From contig CATPBF010000156.1 in assembly GCA_955652585.1 (NCBI GenBank), forward strand, positions 1 to 17,495: a DNA stretch of 17,495 nt. The letters are read 5' to 3'. A model generated the notes under the pieces. It worked only from the letters and a program-made list of their open reading frames with translations. It was not told the DNA's origin and made no database searches. The position numbers and the translations under genes were made by a program. Positions 7,731 through 13,354 of this stretch are shown in pieces (position 1 is the stretch's first letter; the number at the start of each line of letters is the position of its first letter). This stretch comes from Candidatus Dormiibacterota bacterium (lineage in GTDB: Bacteria; Chloroflexota; Dormibacteria; Dormibacterales; Dormibacteraceae).

Positions 7731-8183
7731 ATGGCCACGATCTCGGGGAAGGCGGCCGAGGACATCCTCGAACGCATCTTTCAGCCGGCGACCAAGCCGA
7801 CCGCAATGGACCAGGCCGAAGAAACCCTGCGGCACCCCAAGCGCCTGGTGTACGTGGCCATGTCGAACAAGGCTTTTTACTGGCGGGCGCACATCCAGAA
7901 GTTCGTGCTGGATTCCGGGATGGTGCCCGTGAGCCCGTTCATGCTTTTCGACTACTACCTCATGCACACGGTCTCCAAGGACGTCGTGCGCGAGGCCATG
8001 AACAACCTGCTCGCGCGCTGCGACGAGGTGTGGGTGTTCGGCCAGCTGTCCCTGGGCGTGAAGGTCCAGGTGGGCATCGCCAAGCGCATGAACAAGCCCG
8101 TGCGGTACTTCGACATCTCCGACCTTCCGGTCACGGTGATGCCCATCAGCGAGGAAACGGCGCAGGAAGAACTCAGGGACTAG
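7731..8183 (+). CDS. Nucleoside 2-deoxyribosyltransferase-fold protein (DUF4406-like)
   Basis: 150-aa protein. The central region LVYVAMSNKAFYWRAHIQKFVLDSGMVPVSPFMLFDYYL, then NNLLARCDEVWVFGQLSLGVKVQVGIAKRMNKPVRYFDI, has the layout of the nucleoside 2-deoxyribosyltransferase / DUF4406 fold: a beta-strand start, a ligand loop, then 'D-x-x-W-V-F-G...S-x-G...A...GKPV'. Where classical enzymes carry the nucleophilic Glu (often as ElG or EIG), this protein reads VQVG, a Gln. It may therefore be a binding or sensing relative, not an active transferase. Start ATG at 7731 lies 24 bases from the divergent SDR start; a TACGAT -10-like box at 7713-7718 could drive an mRNA with a very short leader. The stop shares CTAG with the convergent sigma-factor gene. 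The real function is unknown. Confidence 0.72.
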   Translation: MATISGKAAEDILERIFQPATKPTAMDQAEETLRHPKRLVYVAMSNKAFYWRAHIQKFVLDSGMVPVSPFMLFDYYLMHTVSKDVVREAMNNLLARCDEVWVFGQLSLGVKVQVGIAKRMNKPVRYFDISDLPVTVMPISEETAQEELRD

Positions 8184-9394
8184 CCAAGCCGTGCGGCCCG
8201 AAGCGCCAGATAGCGTTGCTCGGGAAGGCTCGCCGTCATCCTCGCCGCCCTCAGGTAGGACTCGCGCGCCGCCACGGGCTCACCCGCCATCTCGAGCAGG
8301 TGCCCACGCACGGCATCGAGCCGGTGGTTGTGGGCCATGCGCTCGTCCTCATCCAGGGTTCCGAGCAGCGCGAGGCCGGCTCGCGGCCCATGGACCATGG
8401 CGACCGCAACCGCGCGATTGAGCGTGACCACCGGCCCACGTGACACACGTTCGAGCACCTCGTAGAGCGCCAGGATCTGCGGCCAGTCCGTGTCCTTGGC
8501 GCTTGGCGCTTCGTCGTGCACCGCGGCGATCGCCGCTTGCAGCTGGTATGGGCCGATCGGCGCCTTGCCCAGGGTGCGAGTTAGAAGTGCCACGCCCTCG
8601 ACGATCTGAGCCGTGTTCCAGAGGTCGCGGCGCTGCTCGTCGAGCGGGATGAGCCATCCATCGGCATCCGTCCGCGCCTCACGACGTGCGTCGGTCAGGA
8701 GCATGAGCGCCAGAAGCCCGGCCACCTCCCCCTCGGCAGGTACCAGGACCAGGAGCAGACGCGCCAGCCGTATGGCCTCCGCGGTCAGGTCGGTTCGATG
8801 CACCGCAGGGCCTGAACTCGACGTGTAGCCCTCGTTGAAAATGAGATAGAGCACGTGCAACACCACAAGGAGGCGCTGTGCGCGCTCCGGCTCAGGCGGG
8901 AGGTCGAACCGCATACCCGCGCCCCTGATGCTCTGCTTGGCCCGGCTGATGCGCTGGGCCATCGTGGCTTCTGGAACCAGGAACGCGTTGGCGATCTCCG
9001 CGGTCGTCAGGCCGCCCACCGCGCGAAGGGTGAGGGCCAGCTGCGAGGGCACTGACAAGGCGGGATGGCAGCAGAGGAAGAGGAGGGTGAGCGTGTCGTC
9101 GTAGGCCGTGACTTCCTGGACCGGCAGCTCAAGGGCAGTCGCTGTCTCCTCTCGGCGGCGCCGGGCGCCCTCGCTGCGCCACTCGTCGACCAGGCGACGG
9201 GAGGCGACGGTCATCAGCCAAGATCGCGGGTTGTCGGGCGCACCTGCCTTGGGCCATTGGAGCGTCGCCGCGAACAATGCTTCCTGCACAGCGTCCTCGC
9301 AGGCATCGAACTGCCCGTGGCGCCGCACCAGGGTGGCGAGAACCTGCGGCGCCAGCTCACGCAGCAGGTCCTCGATGGTGGTGTCCGTCCTCAG
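8180..9394 (-). CDS. ECF sigma factor, large ECF42 type with C-terminal TPR-like extension; probable CTG start
   Basis: RNA polymerase sigma factor of the ECF class with a long C-terminal extension, 404 aa from the CTG at 9394. Sigma region 2: DACEDAVQEALFAATLQWP...PRSWLMTVASRRLVDEWR. Sigma region 4: LTLRAVGGLTTAEIANAFLVPEATMAQRISRAKQSIR. The helical extension contains YLIFNEGYTSSSG, GPYQLQAAIAAVH and NRAVAVAMVHGPRAGL, all typical of ECF42. In this group the extension, not an anti-sigma factor, is thought to control activity. The first ATG/GTG-type codon is GTG 9328, but 22 codons upstream of it still read as family sequence (RTDTTIEDLLRELAPQVLATL). The only plausible initiator for these is CTG 9394, overlapping the DGPF gene stop as CTGA. 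Stop overlaps the convergent gene by four bases (CTAG). Confidence 0.93.
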   Translation of the reverse strand: MRTDTTIEDLLRELAPQVLATLVRRHGQFDACEDAVQEALFAATLQWPKAGAPDNPRSWLMTVASRRLVDEWRSEGARRRREETATALELPVQEVTAYDDTLTLLFLCCHPALSVPSQLALTLRAVGGLTTAEIANAFLVPEATMAQRISRAKQSIRGAGMRFDLPPEPERAQRLLVVLHVLYLIFNEGYTSSSGPAVHRTDLTAEAIRLARLLLVLVPAEGEVAGLLALMLLTDARREARTDADGWLIPLDEQRRDLWNTAQIVEGVALLTRTLGKAPIGPYQLQAAIAAVHDEAPSAKDTDWPQILALYEVLERVSRGPVVTLNRAVAVAMVHGPRAGLALLGTLDEDERMAHNHRLDAVRGHLLEMAGEPVAARESYLRAARMTASLPEQRYLALRAARLG

Positions 9395-9753
9395 AACTCC
9401 GGCGGTGCGTCCATCACGCGGCGCACTTCGATAGGCACCTTGACGAACGCGACGATGCGCGAGGCGATCTCGACCGCGCGCTCCTCGCTTTCGACGTCGA
9501 CGATCCAGTAACCGACGAGCGATTCCTTGGATTCGGCGTACGGTCCATCGGTCGGGACCGGGATGCCGTTCTGGAACCTGACGGTCTTGGCCTGGCTTCC
9601 GTCCGCGAGGCCCTCAGCGCTCACCAACTCACCGGACGTCCGGAGGTCGTCGTCGAGCTTGCGCATGAACTGGATCATCTCGACCATCCACTCCTTGCCC
9701 ATGGTTGCCAGCCCGGCCTCGGCGGACCCGAACGTCATGATCATGTACTTCAC
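9391..9753 (-). CDS. YCII-related DGPF-family protein, ECF42 partner
   Basis: 120-aa YCII-like protein: MKYMIMTFGSAEAG, then a helix, then a beta region with TDGPYAESKESLVGYWIVDVES. DGPY with AESKE is the hallmark DGPF-type motif; family members usually read DGPFAETKE. DGPF genes are the standard partners and targets of ECF42 sigma factors, and this one lies directly upstream of such a gene with a 4-base overlap. Biochemical function of DGPF proteins is not established; the YCII fold is a ferredoxin-like alpha/beta sandwich with possible small-molecule binding. The GTG start at 9753 is supported by AAGGAG (plus-strand 9761-9766) seven bases upstream. A TGTCGA...CGAC promoter candidate lies about 60-90 bases upstream, suggesting autoregulation by the sigma factor. 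Confidence 0.92.
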   Translation of the reverse strand: MKYMIMTFGSAEAGLATMGKEWMVEMIQFMRKLDDDLRTSGELVSAEGLADGSQAKTVRFQNGIPVPTDGPYAESKESLVGYWIVDVESEERAVEIASRIVAFVKVPIEVRRVMDAPPEF

Positions 9754-9813
9754 GGATTCACTCCTTGGAAAACCCTATTAATCGGCGCCCTTCACAGGCG
9801 CTCTCACTCCTGG

Positions 9814-9840
9814 GTCGGAGCCGTCGCGGCGTTCTCGACA
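9814..9840 (-). promoter_or_regulatory. Candidate ECF42-type promoter before the DGPF-sigma operon
   Basis: On the minus strand TGTCGA (9840-9835) is followed after 17 bases by CGAC (9817-9814), about 60 bases upstream of the DGPF start. From memory, the motif reported for ECF42 targets in Streptomyces is TGTCGA at -35 and CGAC or CGTC at -10; the exact spacing was not available to me. Position and sequence fit an autoregulated promoter, but the -10 is short and GC-rich DNA can match by chance. Confidence 0.5.
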
Positions 9841-9856
9841 TCAGGCTCGGCCCGAT

Positions 9857-10957
9857 CTAGCGCCGGCGTTTCGGCGCCGCCGCCACCCGTCGGTACCAGG
9901 CTTCGGGATTCGAGAGCTCATCGATACCAGGCATCGCCTCGGGGCCCAGCCAGGCGAGGTTCAAGGCCTTCATCCCATGCGCGTCGTAGACGGCCTTGGC
10001 GAAGGCCTCGCCGCGGCTGTACTGCTGCAGCTTCAGATCGAGGCCCGAGAGTTTCCAGATCAAGAGCTCGAGGATGCTCTTGCTCTTGCTCCGCGCCTTG
10101 TCTGCCTCCTGGAGGCGCTCGAAACCGGGCAGCAGCTGCGCGCCCAGCTCGTTCATGACCAGGTTGCTGTAACCCTCGACGAGCGACATCGTGCCCTGCA
10201 TCTGTCGCATCACCTTCCACTGGGCGGGGAGGACGCCGGCGAAAGCGCCGATCCGGGCGGCCGGCGACGCCTTCTTGCTTGTCGACTCAAGCAGCACCCT
10301 GAGCGACCGCTCCATATAGGACCTCAGCCACCGGTGGGCCGCGAACTGCCATGCGTGCGTCATCTCGTGCAGGATCAGCCAGCGCCTCAGGTCCTCGCCC
10401 GGCAGGTCTGCCTTCTGGGCCCATTCCTCGACGTTGGTCTCCACCAGGTAGAGGCCGTCGTCCGAAACAGGCTCGGCACCGAGGAGCTGCGGGTCGTACT
10501 GGCCCAGGACCCTTCGACCCAGGAACCCGAGCATGAAGCCGACGTAACGATCGATCCCGGCGCGGCCGACCTGGACGATCAGCGAGTTGGGGACGCGGCC
10601 CTGTTCGAGAACCGGGTCGATGACCCGGCGCAGGATGTTGAGGTTGAGATCGAGCCAGCCCTCGCGATCGACGGCTTCAAAGCGGGGCAGCCCGACGCCG
10701 GCGGGCAGCCCGCCGACGAAATCGAGCAGGGGCTTCTCGAGCTTGGCGGCCATCGCCCGGTAGCGCTTCTCGGCGGCGGTGAGCGATGTGGCGCGAGTCG
10801 CCGGTTCCTCCAGGCGCGCGCGGGCGGCCTTCCGAACCTCGACCCAGTCGACCAGCACGGCCGTGCCGCCACGGGGCCGCACCGCTTCCGCAACCGCGGC
10901 CGTGGCAAGCCCCGCCAGCACGCCATACATCGCCGCCCTTCCGACCCGCCGTCTCAC
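9857..10957 (-). CDS. Zinc-dependent metalloprotease-like protein (zincin, DUF2342 / F420-associated type)
   Basis: 366-aa protein with a HEMTH zinc-binding motif (residues 197-201) in RRWLILHEMTHAWQFAAHRWL. A conserved upstream core reads FVGGLPAG...VDREGWLDLNLNILRRVIDPVL and VLGQYDPQLLG...LYLVETNV. This matches the zincin_2/DUF2342 family, often annotated as coenzyme F420 biosynthesis-associated because of co-occurrence with F420 genes. A downstream Glu in SLVEGYSNLVMNELG probably gives the third zinc ligand. The N-terminus has Arg residues and a short Ala-rich stretch (7-25) that might be a weak membrane anchor, not a clear signal peptide. Start is GTG 10957; ATG 10930 is an alternative. 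It lies 27 bases after the small zinc-ribbon gene, so they may be co-transcribed. No peptidase activity is known for this family, and no F420 gene is in the window. Confidence 0.85.
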   Translation of the reverse strand: MRRRVGRAAMYGVLAGLATAAVAEAVRPRGGTAVLVDWVEVRKAARARLEEPATRATSLTAAEKRYRAMAAKLEKPLLDFVGGLPAGVGLPRFEAVDREGWLDLNLNILRRVIDPVLEQGRVPNSLIVQVGRAGIDRYVGFMLGFLGRRVLGQYDPQLLGAEPVSDDGLYLVETNVEEWAQKADLPGEDLRRWLILHEMTHAWQFAAHRWLRSYMERSLRVLLESTSKKASPAARIGAFAGVLPAQWKVMRQMQGTMSLVEGYSNLVMNELGAQLLPGFERLQEADKARSKSKSILELLIWKLSGLDLKLQQYSRGEAFAKAVYDAHGMKALNLAWLGPEAMPGIDELSNPEAWYRRVAAAPKRRR

Positions 10958-10984
10958 CTGTTCAGGTTACGAGACGGTGGTTAC

Positions 10985-11179
10985 CTAGTAGATATAGGGC
11001 CAGCTCCGGTTGCGCTTGAAGACCACCTTGCACGGCTCGCATCGAAACACGATCTGGAGCTGCCGCCTCCCGATGGCGGCGGCATCCCGGCCGCATACAG
11101 GACACGATGCCGTCTCGTCCATGAAGGGACGAGGAAGGGGGTCCACTTTTATCTCTAACCGCCGTCTTTTCTTGGACAT
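10985..11179 (-). CDS. Small zinc-ribbon protein
   Basis: 64-aa basic protein: MSKKRRRLEIKVDPLPRPF, then CPVCG (26-30) and CEPC (48-51), a four-cysteine treble-clef/zinc-ribbon pattern with 17 residues between knuckles, ending in KRNRSWPYIY. Start ATG at 11179 follows a weak GAG-containing site; stop at 10985. It lies between the HspR-like gene (60 bases upstream) and the zincin gene (27 bases downstream), all on the minus strand, so it may be part of one transcript. No named family is recognised. Nucleic-acid or ribosome binding is plausible from the basic N-terminus but is only inferred. A length of 64 aa with two clean CxxC pairs makes chance unlikely. Confidence 0.68.
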   Translation of the reverse strand: MSKKRRRLEIKVDPLPRPFMDETASCPVCGRDAAAIGRRQLQIVFRCEPCKVVFKRNRSWPYIY

Positions 11180-11202
11180 TTGCTCAAACCGTTTTCAAAT
11201 CC

Positions 11203-11235
11203 GTTGCCGGCAACCAACCCGGAGCGCCCGGGTTG
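11203..11235. other. Palindrome plus hairpin between the HspR-like and zinc-ribbon genes
   Basis: Two adjacent dyads fill the gap after the regulator stop (11240). A perfect 12-base palindrome GTTGCCGGCAAC lies at 11203-11214. Beside it is an 8-bp hairpin with arms 11215-11222 and 11228-11235 and a five-base loop. No U-run follows on the transcribed strand, so the hairpin may attenuate or process the message instead of ending it. The palindrome, about 25 bases before the zinc-ribbon ATG, could be a protein-binding site. Confidence 0.45.
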
Positions 11236-11239
11236 CAAC

Positions 11240-11602
11240 TCAAACGTCGAGTAGCGTCACATCCAGGTTCTTTAACCCCTCCGGTGCCTCAACTCCTGCG
11301 GTTTGGAGGCGCTTCAGGAGCGCCAGGATGTAGCGGACCCCGGCGAGATTCACCCGGTGCTCGCGCGTCAGGGTCTGGATCGCCTGCAACTTCATCACGT
11401 CGCGGCGCGAGTATCGCCGTCGATTCGTGACGGTCCGCTTGGGATGAATCATGTCTAGGTGCTCGTACATCATCAGAGTGCGTGGGTGTGTCTCAAGGAT
11501 CTCGGACGCCACACTCAGCGTGAATATGGGCTTGTCGAGGTCGATCCCAGTCTCGCGCGGGGACGGGGACGGCCCGACAGAGTCTCGCTGTCTGACCTTC
11601 AT
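11240..11602 (-). CDS. MerR-family transcriptional regulator, HspR-like
   Basis: 120-aa DNA-binding protein. After a 25-residue leader comes PIFTLSVASEILETHPRTLMMYEHLDMIHPKRTVTNRRRYSRRDVMKLQAIQTLTREHRVNLAGVRYIL, the winged-helix DNA-recognition domain of MerR proteins. The H-P-x-T-L-x-x-Y-E and R-R-Y-S-x-x-D elements with R/N-L-A-G-V are those of HspR, the repressor of dnaK-type heat-shock operons. No dnaK, grpE, dnaJ or clpB is present nearby, and no CTTGAGT-N7-ACTCAAG (HAIR) operator was found, so its regulon is open. No effector domain follows; the C-terminus is a short helix. Start ATG 11602, with GAAGAA four bases upstream as weak ribosome site. A TATAAT box and a dyad lie upstream. Confidence 0.88.
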   Translation of the reverse strand: MKVRQRDSVGPSPSPRETGIDLDKPIFTLSVASEILETHPRTLMMYEHLDMIHPKRTVTNRRRYSRRDVMKLQAIQTLTREHRVNLAGVRYILALLKRLQTAGVEAPEGLKNLDVTLLDV

Positions 11603-11621
11603 GTTCTTCTTGACCGGGCGG

Positions 11622-11661
11622 ATTATATCGTTTGAGCGATTGCTAACCTAACTTTGGGTTA
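11622..11661 (-). promoter_or_regulatory. Promoter -10 box and dyad operator candidate upstream of the HspR-like gene
   Basis: On the minus strand a perfect TATAAT (11627-11622) lies 19 bases upstream of the regulator ATG. The -35 position, 17 bases further (TAGGTT, 11650-11645), is poor. It is covered by an imperfect dyad of 18 bases at 11644-11661, TAACCTAA on one side and TTTGGGTTA on the other, with one G-T mismatch. A dyad across the -35 is a natural autorepression site for a dimeric MerR protein. The boxes are seen; the operator role is inferred. Confidence 0.5.
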
Positions 11662-11805
11662 CAGGGATGAGTGCAACTTTCCGGGCAATTCTGCGCTCCT
11701 GTTCTGGCCGGGACAATGTGTTGTTGTTAAGGATTGCCTACAAAATGTCTGACCGGCCCGCCCGTCACGACCGCTGACAGCGGCTACATATAGTTACAAG
11801 CCAGC

Positions 11806-12360
11806 ATGTCAGGGCTCCTTGGGCTTTTGCTGGTCAGCGTCTCGGTCGGCCTGAGCAACTTCGCGGGCGCGATCGGTATCGGCCTCAGCGGTATCGACGC
11901 CCGCACCCGGCTTCGTGTCGGCATCGCCTTCGGGCTGTTTGAGGCGCTGATGCCGATCATCGGCCTCCTCCTCGGCCAGGCGGTGGCCGGCCACCTCGGC
12001 CACATCGCCAAGTACGTGGGCAGCGCCATCCTGATCGTGGTCGGCGGGTACACGATCTGGCAGGGCCGGCGGGTGCCCAGCGAGCCCAGAGCGCCGGCAC
12101 GAATCCGGACGCACCGCTTGCTGGTGACGGCGCTGGCGTTGAGCATCGACAACCTGGCCGTCGGGTTCGCCCTGGCCGTGTACCAGATCAACATCGTGCT
12201 GGCCGCGGCCACGATGGGCGTGATCAGCGTCGCCCTCTCATTGCTGGGACTCGAGCTTGGCAACAGGCTCGGAACCCGGGTCGAGGCGTGGAGCGAAGAG
12301 CTTGGTGGGGCCGTCCTCATCCTGGTCGGCCTGGCGATCGCGGTCGGCCTCCTCGGCTAG
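11806..12360 (+). CDS. MntP-like (DUF204) integral membrane protein, putative metal efflux
   Basis: 184-aa polytopic membrane protein with about six hydrophobic segments arranged as two similar halves separated by a basic loop (RRVPSEPRAPARIRTHR, 88-104). FGLFEALMPIIGLLLGQAV (42-60) and ALSIDNLAVGFALA (111-124) are signature regions of MntP/YebN manganese exporters. In the first half the usual Asp (DAFAVS) is replaced by Ser-Asn (GLSNFAGA, Asn18); the second-half Asp115 is kept. Substrate may therefore differ from manganese. Start ATG 11806 has no clear Shine-Dalgarno; TATAGT at 11789-11794 is a weak -10 candidate. A 5-bp hairpin (11771-11783) lies upstream, but I see no yybP-ykoY manganese riboswitch. 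Stop lies 20 bases before the enoyl-CoA hydratase start. Confidence 0.82.
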   Translation: MSGLLGLLLVSVSVGLSNFAGAIGIGLSGIDARTRLRVGIAFGLFEALMPIIGLLLGQAVAGHLGHIAKYVGSAILIVVGGYTIWQGRRVPSEPRAPARIRTHRLLVTALALSIDNLAVGFALAVYQINIVLAAATMGVISVALSLLGLELGNRLGTRVEAWSEELGGAVLILVGLAIAVGLLG

Positions 12361-12380
12361 AACTACGATTGTTCGCAGCC

Positions 12381-13175
12381 TTGACTGAGACCCCGGCCCT
12401 CGAAAACGTGCTGGTGGCATCCATAGGACCGGTGGCCACCGTCATGCTCAACCGCCCGGACCAGCGCAACCCACTTTCGGTGGGCATGCTGCACGACCTC
12501 ACCGCGGCCCTGACCTGGTGCCAGGGCCACGACGGGATCCGGGTCGTGGTGCTGACCGGGGCGGGCGACCGGAGCTTTTCCGCGGGCGCCGACCTCAGCA
12601 GCTTCGACTCGAGCATTCCCGAGCCCGAGCGGCATCGCGGCCGGCGCGCATTCGTGGAGCTGTTCCTTTTGATGGCCGAGCTCGGGAAGCCGATCGTGGG
12701 CCGGATCAACGGACACGCCTTGGCCGGTGGTTTCGGTCTGGCCGCTTCGTGCGATCTCCTGGTCGCGGTCGACACCGCCACGTTCGCCACGCCGGAGATC
12801 AACGTCGGGGTGTGGCCGATGATGATTCAGGCCGTCCTGGCCCGAAACCTTCCGCGCAAGGTCCTGCTCGAGATGGCGATGCTCGGCGAGCGCTGGACGG
12901 CCATGCAGATGCAGTCGATCGGCTTCGTGAATCGGGTGGTGCCGCGTGACCAGCTCGACACCGCGGTCGGCGAGATCACCGAGAAGCTCGCCAAAAAGTC
13001 CGCGGCCGTGATGCGGCTCGGCCGGAATTCCTTCTACCGCTCGCAGGACATGGACTTCGCGCCTGCGCTCGACCACTTGTACGACGAGCTCTTGAAGGTC
13101 GCGATGACCGAGGACGCGAAAGAAGGCGTGCTCGCGTTTTTCGAGAAACGCGAGCCGGACTTCAAGGGGCGGTGA
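12381..13175 (+). CDS. Enoyl-CoA hydratase/isomerase (crotonase) family protein
   Basis: 264-aa crotonase-fold enzyme acting on acyl-CoA thioesters. Oxyanion-hole motifs: SAGADL (67-72) and GHALAGGFGLAASCD (111-125). Of the two Glu residues used in classical hydration, the second is kept in TPEINVGVWPM (Glu139). The first is replaced (GGFGLA where hydratases have GGxELA). The reaction could therefore be isomerisation, hydrolysis or an altered hydration. The TTG at 12381 is chosen because MTETPALENV leads directly to the first strand; TTG 12369 is an alternative, and the longer frame overlapping the MntP gene is not needed. No good ribosome site is visible. It is followed on the same strand by the carboxylase gene 179 bases on, suggesting shared acyl-CoA (possibly leucine-type) catabolism. 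Confidence 0.9.
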   Translation: MTETPALENVLVASIGPVATVMLNRPDQRNPLSVGMLHDLTAALTWCQGHDGIRVVVLTGAGDRSFSAGADLSSFDSSIPEPERHRGRRAFVELFLLMAELGKPIVGRINGHALAGGFGLAASCDLLVAVDTATFATPEINVGVWPMMIQAVLARNLPRKVLLEMAMLGERWTAMQMQSIGFVNRVVPRDQLDTAVGEITEKLAKKSAAVMRLGRNSFYRSQDMDFAPALDHLYDELLKVAMTEDAKEGVLAFFEKREPDFKGR

Positions 13176-13354
13176 TCGGTGCTGGCGGCGAGAGATTTGG
13201 GCATCCAGGTGGTCCCCAGCCGAAGGAAGCGCCGAGCACCGCAGCGAGCGCATCGTGGTATGCGTGAGCGAGGAGCGCAGAAGCTGACGCACGGATGGGG
13301 CCGCAGAGGGCCCAAAGATCCGCCGACGGCGCCGGTCGCCGTCCCAGGAGGTAG
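13176..13354 (+). other. 179-base gap before the carboxylase gene with a bulged stem; possible leader RNA
   Basis: Non-coding gap. An 11-bp stem with one bulged G pairs 13177-13187 with 13230-13241 and encloses about 42 bases, including a smaller TGGG/CCCA pairing (13198-13201 with 13215-13218). Downstream bases are repetitive and GCGAG-rich (13241-13275), and AGGAGG (13346-13351) forms the ribosome site of the next gene. No promoter or known riboswitch was recognised. Confidence 0.4.

Noticed and set aside
9784..9801. Small GCGCC/GGCGC hairpin upstream of the DGPF gene
   Set aside because: Only five pairs with a seven-base loop in GC-rich DNA; not distinguishable from chance.
9977..11158. 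Plus-strand open frame of 393 codons opposite the zincin gene
   Set aside because: Antisense to a gene with a clear HEMTH motif; low-complexity composition and no recognisable domain.
11641..11805. yybP-ykoY manganese riboswitch before the MntP-like gene
   Set aside because: Neither of the conserved aptamer loops was found; only a 5-bp hairpin and a weak -10 box are present.
13188..13241. Glycine riboswitch upstream of the carboxylase
   Set aside because: GAGAGA and GCCGAAGGA resemble the aptamer 5' half, but the 3' CUCUCAGGCAAAAGGAC-type part is absent and GAGAGA has no partner strand.
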